A DNA stretch of 6,605 bases from JAQBDA01 sp041301185 (GCA_041301185.1 JBFYSV010000158.1:1-6605), one strand, 5' to 3'; positions 1-6,405 are shown, numbered from the stretch's first letter. Notes: a model not told the origin generated them from the sequence alone. Program-made: numbers and translations.

Positions 1-390
1 TTATCACTCAAAAAAATAAACCAGGACGTTGGCGATCGGTTGGGATTCGCCCGGCTGACCATCCACCAACTGCAGTACATTGACGCCATTGATCAGCTCG
101 GAGAGCCTTCCATCACTGAAATCGCTGACCGGCTCAAGATCACCAAGGCCTCGGTGACTACCGGCGTCAACAAGCTCTTGCACATGGGGTATGTCACCAA
201 GACCCGTTCGAGCCAGGACAGGCGTGTCTACCATGTCAGCCTGACCGAAGTCGGCAGGCAGTTGGTCCAGGCGAAATACCAGGCATTGCATGAGTATGGA
301 GAGTTTATCCGCTCATCGCTCAGTGAAGATGAAGCCAGGCAATTTGAGGCGACGATCGCCAAGCTGGTCAGGCTGTTCGGACAGAGTTAA
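1..390 (+). CDS. MarR-family winged-helix transcriptional regulator, 5' end cut by the window
   Basis: This is a DNA-binding regulator of the MarR type, usually a dimer that represses nearby genes until a small ligand releases it. The reading frame is open from base 1 (visible residues begin LSLKKINQDVG) with no stop, so the true start lies upstream. 129 residues are visible against a usual 140-160. A TTG at 40 would give a 116-residue protein but would remove the first dimerisation helix, so I do not take it as the start. Numbering visible residues from base 1: SITEIADRLKITKASVTTGV (about 37-56) is the helix-turn-helix with its recognition helix, and the SQDRRVYHVSLTEVG stretch (about 71-85) is the wing with the DRR signature of the family. 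The C-terminal helix (about 86-129) completes the dimer interface. The gene ends 50 bases before a glycosyltransferase in the same orientation, which is the likely target or operon partner. The ligand is unknown. Confidence 0.88.
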   Translation, partial: LSLKKINQDVGDRLGFARLTIHQLQYIDAIDQLGEPSITEIADRLKITKASVTTGVNKLLHMGYVTKTRSSQDRRVYHVSLTEVGRQLVQAKYQALHEYGEFIRSSLSEDEARQFEATIAKLVRLFGQS

Positions 391-424
391 TCATCTGGGG
401 CCTCTATCACAATTATTAATCAAC

Positions 425-433
425 GAAGAGGAG
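425..433 (+). promoter_or_regulatory. Ribosome binding site fixing the TTG start of the glycosyltransferase
   Basis: GAAGAGGAG is a strong Shine-Dalgarno match ending seven bases before the TTG at 441. No ATG or GTG lies in frame nearby, and the translation from the TTG begins directly with the conserved family N-terminus (MITLLTTGTRGDIQP). The site therefore decides the start. Confidence 0.75.
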
Positions 434-440
434 TTTCGTT

Positions 441-1703
441 TTGATTACCCTGCTAACAACCGGTACCCGCGGCGATATCCAGCCTTATCTTGCCCTGGGC
501 GTGGAGCTGAAAAAAGCTGGCTATGGGGTACAGGTTGCCACCTTTGAAAACTACGCCGATTTCGTGACAGGCTATGGTCTGGAGTTCTTCCCGATTAAGG
601 GGGACGTATCCAGGGTGATTGCCAGCCAAGAAGTGCGCGGGGCAAAGCAGGCGGATAACCCACTCAGGTTCCTGTTGAGCTTCAATAAAATGAAATCGCT
701 GGTAGTGGATGTCCAGGAGGATCTCTTCAATGCCTGTTACGGCGCAGAGTTGATCGTCTACCATCCAGGTGCTGCCATCGGCTATTTTGCTGCCCAGCAC
801 TTCAAGGTCCGCAGTATCCTGGCGACCCCCTTCCCAATGGCGCCTACCCGGGAGTACCCGGCATTGATTTTCTACAACGCTCCCCGCCTGGGGAGACAAT
901 TCAACCTGGCAACGCATAAGGCATTTGAACAGATCATGTGGTCCGCTTCCAAATCAGCGGTGAGCCAATTCTGGAAGCGGAAATTCGGCTGCTTGCCTGA
1001 GGATTACGCCTGCCCGTATCCTCGTCAGACCACCCCCTGCGCTCCCACGATAATCTCGTGCAGCGATTATGTTTTCCCCAGGCCTGCGGATTGGCCGGAG
1101 CACATCCATAACACCGGTTATTGGTTCCTCGATGACCAGGCAGGTTGGACCCCGCCCAGAGAGCTGCAGGATTTTCTTGATGGTGGCAAGCCTCCCGTCT
1201 ACGTGGGATTTGGCAGCATTGGGGAGGCAGCCTCCGCAGCCCAGACCACCCGCCTGGTGGTGGAGGCGCTCCAGCGCAGCGGGCAGCGCGGCGTCCTGGC
1301 AACCGGCTGGGATGGCTTATCGGCAATCGACCATCTCCCAGAAGACATCTTTATTCTCGAGAGCGCACCTCACTCATGGTTGTTCCCGCAGATGGCCGCG
1401 ATTGTCCATCACGGCGGCGCCGGGACGACGGCAGCCGCCCTGCGGGCAGGCGTGCCCAGTGCAATCATCCCGCATACCGCTGACCAGTTCACCTGGGGGA
1501 GGCGCGTCTATGAGCTTGGGGTAGGCGCAAAGCCGCTTCCCCGGAAAAAGATCACCGTGGATAAGCTACTCGTGGCAATCGAGGCTGCTCTAACCGATGA
1601 AATCAAATGCAACGCCAGAGAGCTGGGGGTCAAGATTCAAAACGAGAATGGTGTCCGGGAGGCGATGAATGTCATTGCGGATTTGGTTGGGGTAAGTTCA
1701 TAG
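441..1703 (+). CDS. UGT-type (GT1 / COG1819) glycosyltransferase
   Basis: This is a 420-residue GT-B fold glycosyltransferase that transfers a sugar from a nucleotide donor to a hydrophobic acceptor. It is related to sterol 3-beta-glucosyltransferases, rhamnosyltransferases and macrolide or glycopeptide antibiotic glycosyltransferases. The N-terminal acceptor domain opens with the GTRGDIQPYLALG motif (residues 8-20), typical of the sterol and glycopeptide glycosyltransferase group. The C-terminal donor domain starts near residue 245 (PVYVGFGSIG). It carries the UGT signature: PHSWLFP (from 310), HHGGAGTT (323-330, binding the donor diphosphate) and PHTADQ, whose Asp348-Gln349 pair contacts the donor sugar in this family. 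No signal peptide or clear membrane segment is seen, so it is probably cytosolic or peripheral at the membrane. Translation starts at TTG with a good ribosome binding site. The MarR regulator 50 bases upstream suggests inducible expression. Glycosylation of a lipid, of a self-made metabolite or of a xenobiotic are all possible; the acceptor cannot be inferred. Confidence 0.88.
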   Translation: MITLLTTGTRGDIQPYLALGVELKKAGYGVQVATFENYADFVTGYGLEFFPIKGDVSRVIASQEVRGAKQADNPLRFLLSFNKMKSLVVDVQEDLFNACYGAELIVYHPGAAIGYFAAQHFKVRSILATPFPMAPTREYPALIFYNAPRLGRQFNLATHKAFEQIMWSASKSAVSQFWKRKFGCLPEDYACPYPRQTTPCAPTIISCSDYVFPRPADWPEHIHNTGYWFLDDQAGWTPPRELQDFLDGGKPPVYVGFGSIGEAASAAQTTRLVVEALQRSGQRGVLATGWDGLSAIDHLPEDIFILESAPHSWLFPQMAAIVHHGGAGTTAAALRAGVPSAIIPHTADQFTWGRRVYELGVGAKPLPRKKITVDKLLVAIEAALTDEIKCNARELGVKIQNENGVREAMNVIADLVGVSS

Positions 1704-1725
1704 ATGGGTAGGTAACCTGCCAGCC

Positions 1726-1754
1726 TTGCCAAACATCCTTATAACGGCTAGAAT
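1726..1754 (+). promoter_or_regulatory. Sigma70-type promoter for trmD
   Basis: TTGCCA (1726-1731) and TAGAAT (1749-1754) each differ from the housekeeping consensus by one base and are separated by exactly 17 bases. Counting 1754 as position -7 puts +1 at 1761, the first base of the trmD GTG codon. No Shine-Dalgarno sequence precedes that codon. The promoter is inferred from sequence only. Confidence 0.6.
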
Positions 1755-1760
1755 GAACCT

Positions 1761-2507
1761 GTGCTACGCTTCGACGTCTTCACCCTCTTCCCCGAAGTGT
1801 TCGAGCCTTACCTGCAAGCCAGCATCCTGCAGCGCGCCCGCCAGCACGGCTTGCTGGATGTGCACCTGCACAATATCCGCGATTGGACCTACGATAAGCA
1901 CCATGTGACCGACGACGAGCCGTACGGCGGCGGGGGCGGGATGGTAATGAAGCCCGAGCCGGTCTTCACCGCGGTGGAGGCGGTGCTGGGCGCGCCGCCG
2001 GCGTGCCCGCTGATCTTGCTTGATCCCCAAGGCAGACTGCTCACCCAGAAGGTGGCCCAGGAGCTGGCCCTCCTGCCGCGCCTGGCGTTGCTCTCCGGGC
2101 GCTACGAGGGCATCGACGAGCGCGTCCGCCAGCACCTGGTGACGGACGAGATCTCCATCGGCGACTATGTGCTGACCGGTGGGGAGCTGCCGGCGCTGGT
2201 GCTGATCGACGCCGTAGCGCGGCTGATCCCTGGTGCCCTGGGCGACCCCGACGGAGCATGGGACGACTCGCACGCCTCCGGCTTGTTGGAGTACCCGCAT
2301 TACACCCGCCCGGCGGAGTTCCGCGGCTGGCGCGTGCCAGAGGTGCTGGTCTCCGGCGATCACGCTCGCATCGCTCGCTGGCGCAGGGAGCAATCGTTGC
2401 TGCGCACCCGGCAGCGCCGCCCCGATCTGCTGGAAAAGGCTGAGCTCAGCAAAGCGGATCGCAAGTTCCTGGATAACCTGGAAGAACAGGATCGTGGAAA
2501 AGATTAA
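1761..2507 (+). CDS. trmD: tRNA (guanine-N1-)-methyltransferase TrmD
   Basis: TrmD uses S-adenosylmethionine to methylate N1 of G37, next to the anticodon of tRNAs that read codons such as CUN, CCN and CGG, and so prevents +1 frameshifting. It is a cytosolic dimer with a trefoil-knot SPOUT fold. The 248 residues match the usual family length (about 230-255). Visible motifs: FDVFTLFPE (4-12), DDEPYGGGGGMVMKPEP (51-67), LLDPQGRLLTQ (86-96), SGRYEGIDERV (112-122), ISIGDYVLTGGELP (131-144), IPGALG (156-161) and LLEYPHYTRP (175-184). Arg154 and Asp169 fall at the same numbers as the catalytic pair of the Escherichia coli enzyme. The start is GTG 1761: an in-frame TAG at 1749-1751 excludes any longer form, and the conserved N-terminus requires this codon. 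There is no ribosome binding site, and the promoter places the transcript start on the GTG, so translation is probably leaderless. The usual neighbours rpsP, rimM and rplS are absent on both sides in this window. The stop codon overlaps a repeat. Confidence 0.97.
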   Translation: MLRFDVFTLFPEVFEPYLQASILQRARQHGLLDVHLHNIRDWTYDKHHVTDDEPYGGGGGMVMKPEPVFTAVEAVLGAPPACPLILLDPQGRLLTQKVAQELALLPRLALLSGRYEGIDERVRQHLVTDEISIGDYVLTGGELPALVLIDAVARLIPGALGDPDGAWDDSHASGLLEYPHYTRPAEFRGWRVPEVLVSGDHARIARWRREQSLLRTRQRRPDLLEKAELSKADRKFLDNLEEQDRGKD

Positions 2508-2609
2508 CCACGGAGAGCATAGAGCGCACAGAGAAATTCTTGTAAAAACACCGTGGTTTTTTAAATACAACTTGTTTTACCTTAGTGGCTTGGTGTCTTC
2601 GTGGTGAAA
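2504..2609 (+). repeat. Imperfect palindromic dispersed-type repeat at the trmD 3' end
   Basis: The left arm begins TTAACCACGGAGAGCATAGA at 2504 and the right arm ends TGTCTTCGTGGTGAAA at 2609. The reverse complement of the right end reads TTTCACCACGAAGACACC, so the ends share an ACCACG(G/A)AGA core and diverge inward. From memory, this ACCACGAAGACAC / CACAGAGA style is a common dispersed intergenic repeat in environmental bacterial genomes; copy number cannot be tested here. The TAA stop of trmD (2505-2507) is formed by the repeat edge. The segment is AT-richer than the flanking genes, contains no credible gene, and fills most of the 144-base gap before the transporter. It encodes no transposase; a non-autonomous element or REP-like sequence is possible. 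Confidence 0.6.
2506..2562 (+). terminator. Possible intrinsic terminator of trmD formed within the repeat
   Basis: AACCACGG (2506-2513) is perfectly complementary to CCGTGGTT (2551-2558), and the second arm runs into six consecutive T residues (2557-2562). This resembles a rho-independent terminator, but the 37-base loop is longer than usual, which lowers confidence. It overlaps the stop codon of trmD and would separate trmD from the transporter unit. Confidence 0.35.
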
Positions 2610-2651
2610 TGGTTTTTCTGACAACACGGCGGTGAGAAAAGGAGCAAGGCG

Positions 2652-3887
2652 ATGAAAACACGTTTCCCCTACGGCAAGACCTTCGTGCTCGGGTTCGGTT
2701 TCTTCGGCATCAGCCTGATCTGGCCGATCTTCAATAACTTCGTGCCGGTTTTCCTGAAAGACGATTTTGGTCTATCGGCGACCCTGATCGGCTTCATCAT
2801 GACCTGGGATAACTACCTGAACCTGTTCGTCCAGCCGATTGTTGGCGAGCGTTCGGACCATACCTGGACGCGCATCGGGCGGCGCAAGCCGTGGATGCTG
2901 GTTGGCGCGCCGCTGGCGGCGATCTTCTTCATCCTGGTGCCGGCGATGCGCTCGCCGGTGGGGATCATGTTTGCCATCCTGCTCACCAACCTGAGCATGG
3001 CGTTATTCCGCGCACCGACTATCGCCTTGCTGGGCGACCTGTTCCCCTCTCACCAGCGCAGCACTGCCAACGGGGTGATCAACCTGATGGGCGGGCTGGG
3101 GGCGATCGCTGCGTTTCTAATCGGCGGGGCGCTGTACAGCCTGGGGCGGATCACCCCCTTCATCTTCGGCAGCGTGGTGTTGCTGGTAGCGATCACGGTG
3201 GTGCTGCTGTTTGTGCGCGAACCGCGGGTGCAGGCAGAGGCGGATCAAGAAGCCCAATCTGCGGGATTCATGGCGAACTTGCAGGAAGTCTTGCGGGCCT
3301 CCGATCGCTCCGGGCTGCTGATCTTGCTGGCGATCCTGTGCTGGTTCATGGGTTTCAACGCCCTGGAGACGTGGATCTCGTCGTTTGGTAAGTTCACATT
3401 GGGGATCGACGAGGGGCGAATGGCAATCCTGACCTCTGGGCTGGCGCTGATGTTCGTCATCTTTGCCGTGCCTTCCGGGCTGCTGGCGACCCGCTTCGGC
3501 AAGCGTCGCATCATTCTGATCGGAATTGGCGGGCTATTGGTGCTGTTCCTTTACGGGCTGGTGGTCAGCAACCAGCTCATGCTGATCGCCTTCCTGGTGC
3601 TGGCCGGTTTTTTCTGGGCACTGATCAATGTCAACTCGCTGCCGATGGTCTATGACGTGGGCGGCGACGGGCGCATTGGGGCGTTCACCGGGCTGTATTA
3701 CCTGGCTGCCAGCCTGGCGGCGATCGCCGGACCGCAGCTGGTGGGGGTGCTGATCGATGTGACCGGGGGCGGCTACCGGATCATGTTTGCCTTCTCGGCG
3801 CTGTTCATGTTCCTGGCGGGCATGCTCATGCTGCGGGTGAAGGAGAGAAAAACGCCGCCTGCCCCAGAGCTGGTGCCCGCAGCCTGA
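2652..3887 (+). CDS. Major facilitator superfamily transporter, SLC45/GPH-like
   Basis: This is a 411-residue inner-membrane secondary transporter with about 12 predicted helices, roughly at residues 11-33, 43-62, 82-98, 104-122, 141-163, 168-188, 222-240, 256-279, 285-305, 308-326, 344-368 and 376-395. Between helices 2 and 3 lies GERSDHTWTRIGRRKPW (65-81), a form of the G-x-x-S/D-x-x-x-x-R-x-G-R-R-x-P loop seen in sucrose and melibiose-type (SLC45/GPH) carriers. FRAPTIALLGDLFP (119-132) in helix 4 and the loop after it also fits that group. A hydrophilic central loop (about 190-220) divides the two halves. The likely cargo is a sugar or glycoside with a cation, but no residue seen here fixes the substrate. 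AAAAGGAG (2637-2644) sits seven bases before the ATG and supports the start. No convincing promoter is visible between the repeat and the gene. The RluA-family gene follows after 10 bases, so the two are probably co-transcribed. Confidence 0.88.
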   Translation: MKTRFPYGKTFVLGFGFFGISLIWPIFNNFVPVFLKDDFGLSATLIGFIMTWDNYLNLFVQPIVGERSDHTWTRIGRRKPWMLVGAPLAAIFFILVPAMRSPVGIMFAILLTNLSMALFRAPTIALLGDLFPSHQRSTANGVINLMGGLGAIAAFLIGGALYSLGRITPFIFGSVVLLVAITVVLLFVREPRVQAEADQEAQSAGFMANLQEVLRASDRSGLLILLAILCWFMGFNALETWISSFGKFTLGIDEGRMAILTSGLALMFVIFAVPSGLLATRFGKRRIILIGIGGLLVLFLYGLVVSNQLMLIAFLVLAGFFWALINVNSLPMVYDVGGDGRIGAFTGLYYLAASLAAIAGPQLVGVLIDVTGGGYRIMFAFSALFMFLAGMLMLRVKERKTPPAPELVPAA

Positions 3888-3897
3888 TTGGTGTGCC

Positions 3898-4650
3898 ATG
3901 CCAGCCTTGAAACCCGCCGGTTGGATGGTGTGGAGCGACGAGTGGCTGCTGGCGATCAACAAGCCAGCCGGCCTGCCAACCTTGCCAGACGGCTACGACC
4001 GCCAGGCTCTACACGTGAAAAGCGCCCTGGAGCCGTTATACGGACGCCTGTGGATTGTCCACCGCCTGGACAAGGAGACCAGCGGCATTTTGCTGCTGGC
4101 GCGTTCGGCGGACGCCCACCGCCAGCTCAATATCCAGTTCGAAAGCCACCAGGTCCACAAAATCTACCATGCGCTGGTGGTCGGGGTACCCCAGTGGCAG
4201 GAAGCACTCGCCGACCAGCCGCTGCTCCCCGATGGCGACCGGCGCCACCGCACGATTGTAGATTGGCAAGGCGGCAAATCTGCCCAAACTCGCCTGCGAG
4301 TGCTTGAGCGTTTCGGTGGTTATAGCCTGGTAGAGGCGCACCCGCTGACCGGGCGCACCCACCAGATCCGGGTGCACCTGGCGGCGTTGGGCTATCCCAT
4401 CGTCGCCGACAGCCTGTATGGAGACAGCCGGGGGGTTTTCCTCTCGGAGCTCAAGCCCGGGATTCACAAAGACCGTTCCGGGGAGAGTGGCGTGATCCAG
4501 CGCCTGGGTCTGCACGCCCTCCAGCTGGATTTCACCCATCCGGAGAGCGGCGAAAAGCAATCCATCCAGGCGCCGTACGCCAAAGACCTTGCCGGTGCCT
4601 TGCGCCAGCTGCGCAGGTATAGCTTGTCCGGTGAACAGGGGGAGAGGTAG
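3898..4650 (+). CDS. RluA-family RNA pseudouridine synthase
   Basis: This 250-residue enzyme isomerises uridine to pseudouridine in rRNA or tRNA (COG0564: RluA, RluC, RluD, TruC relatives). The catalytic motif HRLDKETSGILLLA spans residues 55-68 with nucleophile Asp58. GRTHQIRVHLA (152-162) and the closing RLGLHALQLDFTHP stretch (202-215) are the other family blocks, and LLAINKPAGLP (17-27) is the usual N-terminal strand motif. There is no S4 RNA-binding domain before the catalytic domain, so it resembles the short RluA/TruC form rather than RluC or RluD. The target uridine cannot be assigned. The ATG at 3898 lies 10 bases after the transporter stop and has no Shine-Dalgarno sequence. The next in-frame ATG (3925) has none either, so initiation by coupling to the upstream gene is likely. 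The start is therefore less certain than the function. Confidence 0.92.
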   Translation: MPALKPAGWMVWSDEWLLAINKPAGLPTLPDGYDRQALHVKSALEPLYGRLWIVHRLDKETSGILLLARSADAHRQLNIQFESHQVHKIYHALVVGVPQWQEALADQPLLPDGDRRHRTIVDWQGGKSAQTRLRVLERFGGYSLVEAHPLTGRTHQIRVHLAALGYPIVADSLYGDSRGVFLSELKPGIHKDRSGESGVIQRLGLHALQLDFTHPESGEKQSIQAPYAKDLAGALRQLRRYSLSGEQGER

Positions 4651-4696
4651 TTTCGTTAACCCTATATCAGAAATTGATCAGCGCAGGGGTGATTTC

Positions 4697-4725
4697 TTGA
4701 CGCAGCCTGACCGGCGTGGTATGAT
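4697..4725 (+). promoter_or_regulatory. Sigma70-type promoter of the hrcA-grpE-dnaK operon
   Basis: TTGACG (4697-4702) and TATGAT (4720-4725) are each one base from consensus with a 17-base spacer. The predicted transcript start is about 4732, five bases before the CIRCE palindrome, so bound HrcA would block initiation or escape. The leader to the hrcA ATG would be about 50 bases. A vegetative promoter with CIRCE is the usual design of class I heat-shock operons. Confidence 0.82.
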
Positions 4726-4736
4726 GGTATGCGTGT

Positions 4737-4767
4737 ATTTAGCACTCTCGCATCGAGAGTGCTAAAT
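4737..4767 (+). promoter_or_regulatory. CIRCE operator (HrcA binding site), extended palindrome
   Basis: The core TTAGCACTC-N9-GAGTGCTAA (4739-4747 and 4757-4765) matches the CIRCE consensus perfectly. The spacer itself continues the symmetry: ATTTAGCACTCTCG (4737-4750) is the exact reverse complement of 4754-4767, leaving only CAT in the centre. It lies between the promoter and hrcA. HrcA binding here represses the whole operon until heat or unfolded protein removes active HrcA. In RNA it would form a 14-base-pair stem near the 5' end, six to nine bases before the GAGG ribosome binding site at 4773-4776. Confidence 0.97.
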
Positions 4768-4781
4768 CGGACGAGGTATGT

Positions 4782-5816
4782 ATGAATGGATTGACTGAAC
4801 GGCAGAGACTGATCCTGGCGTTGGTAATTCGCGATTATATCGAGACCGCCCAACCGGTTGGCTCAGGTCACCTGGTGAGTAAATTCACCCTGGACATGAG
4901 CTCTGCCACGGTGCGCAATGAGATGGTCGCCCTGACAGAGAAAGGCTACCTGCGCCAGCCGCACACCTCTGCCGGGCGGGTGCCCTCCGAAGAGGGCTAC
5001 CGCTATTTTGTGCGCCAGCTGATGGGGCAAACTGACCTACCCTCCACTACCAAACACACCATCGCCCATCAATTCCTTCAGGCAGGTCAAGATGTGGACA
5101 GCCTGATGCGTCTGGCGGCTTCGGTTCTGGCGCACCAATCCCAGGCAGCCTCCCTGGTGACCGCCCCGCACGTTGAGCAGGCTCGCTTCAAGCACCTGGA
5201 ATTGATCGGCACTTACGGGCGACAGGTGCTGATGGTGCTGGTGCTTTCTGGCGGGGATGTGCGCCAGCAGATGCTTGCCCTGGCTGAGCCGGTCTCCCAG
5301 GACCGCCTGAGCGCTGTGGCAACCATGATCAACGACCAGTGCCAGGGATTGGATGCCGAGCGGATCGCCTCCCTGCCCGGGCAGATGGACGCCCTGGAGC
5401 AGGATGTGCTCCGCCTGATCGTGGATGATATGCACCGTTCGGGCAATATCCTGGGCGGTGAGGTGTACCGGGATGGTCTATCTCACGTGCTGGCTGAGCC
5501 GGAATTCGCCGAAGTCGAAGTAGCGCGCAAAGCATTGCGTATCCTGGAGGAACGTTCCTTCTTGGAAGATCTGCTCACCCGCACGGTGCTGACCACTAAC
5601 GTGGGTGGCGTGCAGGTTTTGATTGGCGGGGAAGATAATTGGGAAGAATTGAGGGACTGCTCGATGGTCCTGGCCCGTTACGGCGCCCCAGGACTGGCGA
5701 CGGGTACCCTGGGTGTGCTGGGCCCCATTCGCATGGCTTATGGGCGGACAATCTCGACCGTCCGCTTCGTAGCCGGCTTACTCAGCGATCTGGTTGTGGA
5801 TTTGCACACCGAGTGA
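4782..5816 (+). CDS. hrcA: Heat-inducible transcription repressor HrcA
   Basis: HrcA is the dimeric repressor that binds CIRCE and controls class I heat-shock genes; in studied bacteria the GroEL chaperonin keeps it active, linking repression to free chaperonin. The protein has 344 residues, the normal family length. The N-terminal winged helix covers about residues 1-80: LTERQRLILALVIRDYIET (4-22), then SSATVRNEMVALTEKGYL (40-57, recognition helix) and HTSAGRVPSEEGYRYFV (61-77), both nearly invariant in HrcA. A GAF-like dimerisation domain follows, and the C-terminus has the family stretch GPIRMAYGRTISTVRFVAGL (314-333). The start is ATG 4782 with GAGG at 4773-4776. The CIRCE just upstream makes the gene autoregulated. 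grpE follows after 37 bases. Nothing is missing or disrupted. Confidence 0.98.
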   Translation: MNGLTERQRLILALVIRDYIETAQPVGSGHLVSKFTLDMSSATVRNEMVALTEKGYLRQPHTSAGRVPSEEGYRYFVRQLMGQTDLPSTTKHTIAHQFLQAGQDVDSLMRLAASVLAHQSQAASLVTAPHVEQARFKHLELIGTYGRQVLMVLVLSGGDVRQQMLALAEPVSQDRLSAVATMINDQCQGLDAERIASLPGQMDALEQDVLRLIVDDMHRSGNILGGEVYRDGLSHVLAEPEFAEVEVARKALRILEERSFLEDLLTRTVLTTNVGGVQVLIGGEDNWEELRDCSMVLARYGAPGLATGTLGVLGPIRMAYGRTISTVRFVAGLLSDLVVDLHTE

Positions 5817-5853
5817 ATCCCGCAACAGGCTTAGAGAAAAAGGCGAGAGACGC

Positions 5854-6405
5854 ATGGTAGAACATAAAAAATCTAAAAAAACACACACTGAAAACGAAGC
5901 TCAAAATACACCAGAGCCGGTAGAGACGATCTCCGACGAAGAGATCTATCGCCTGGCACAAGAGTTGCAAGATTGGCAGGCTAAGGCAGAAGAGTACCTG
6001 GATGGATGGCAGCGAGCACGGGCGGAATTTGCCAATTATAAAAAACGCACCGAGCGCGAGCAGTCCCAGGTGTACCAGAATGCTGCGGCGAGTATCTTCA
6101 AACGCTTGCTGGATGTGCTCGATGATCTTGACCGGGCGCTGCAAAACCGGCCCACGGATGGCGAGGGCGCTGCCTGGGCAGTAGGGATCGATCTGGTGTA
6201 TCGCAAGTTCAACTCGATCCTGGAAGCTGAGGGCGTTACCCGCATACAAGCTGAGGGCACGTTATTTGATCCAAACCTGCACGAAGGTATCTCCCAGGAA
6301 GACAACGACCAGTATGAGAGCGGTCAGATCATCGCGGTGGTCAAGAACGGCTATTGGATCGGCGATAGAGTGCTGCGCCCGGCTACGGTGCGGGTAGCGC
6401 GCTAG
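5854..6405 (+). CDS. grpE: Nucleotide exchange factor GrpE
   Basis: GrpE is a cytosolic homodimer that releases ADP from DnaK and so drives the Hsp70 folding cycle; it can also act as a thermosensor. The chosen form has 183 residues, within the usual 170-210. A hydrophilic, Lys/Glu-rich, probably disordered head (1-26) is followed by the long dimeric coiled coil (about 27-100, including DWQAKAEEYLDGWQRARAEF and NYKKRTERE). The C-terminal beta domain that contacts DnaK carries the GrpE signature LFDPNLHEGISQ (137-148) and SGQIIAVVKNGYWIGDRVLR (156-175). The frame stays open upstream to a TTG at 5794 inside hrcA, but that extension is not GrpE-like. ATG 5854 has an AGGCGAG site six bases before it, modest but the best available. 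The gene lies 37 bases after hrcA and 79 bases before dnaK in one operon. Its first hundred bases are notably A-rich, reflecting the charged head. Confidence 0.97.
   Translation: MVEHKKSKKTHTENEAQNTPEPVETISDEEIYRLAQELQDWQAKAEEYLDGWQRARAEFANYKKRTEREQSQVYQNAAASIFKRLLDVLDDLDRALQNRPTDGEGAAWAVGIDLVYRKFNSILEAEGVTRIQAEGTLFDPNLHEGISQEDNDQYESGQIIAVVKNGYWIGDRVLRPATVRVAR

Noticed and set aside
40..390. A complete 116-residue MarR gene starting at TTG 40
   Set aside because: The frame is open back to base 1 and a start at 40 would remove the N-terminal dimerisation helix; no ribosome binding site precedes the TTG.
1707..1721. Small hairpin GGTAGG-TAA-CCTGCC after the glycosyltransferase as a terminator
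   Set aside because: The six-base stem includes a G-U pair and no T run follows it; it directly precedes the trmD -35 element, and evidence for termination is too weak.
1764..2570. Long minus-strand open frame (268 codons) opposite trmD
   Set aside because: It is the antisense shadow of a high-GC gene; the translation has no recognisable motif and is rich in Gln, Arg, Ala and His as expected of a reverse frame.
2610..2651. Promoter for the MFS transporter between the repeat and the gene
   Set aside because: A CTGACA box at 2618-2623 resembles a -35 element, but the -10 position would fall on the ribosome binding site and has no match.
2446..2661. Minus-strand small ORF, and the tail of a plus-strand ORF, across the repeat
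   Set aside because: Peptides such as NHGEHRAHRE and SPRRHQATK are typical artefacts of translating this type of repeat; there is no independent coding evidence.
4778..4798. Six-codon overlapping ORF starting at ATG 4778, just before the hrcA start
   Set aside because: It would sit one base from the GAGG site, far too close for initiation, whereas ATG 4782 is properly spaced and gives the conserved HrcA N-terminus.
5794..5853. N-terminal extension of GrpE from TTG 5794, overlapping hrcA
   Set aside because: The extra residues are the out-of-frame reading of the hrcA end and leader, unlike GrpE, and ATG 5854 has a plausible ribosome binding site.
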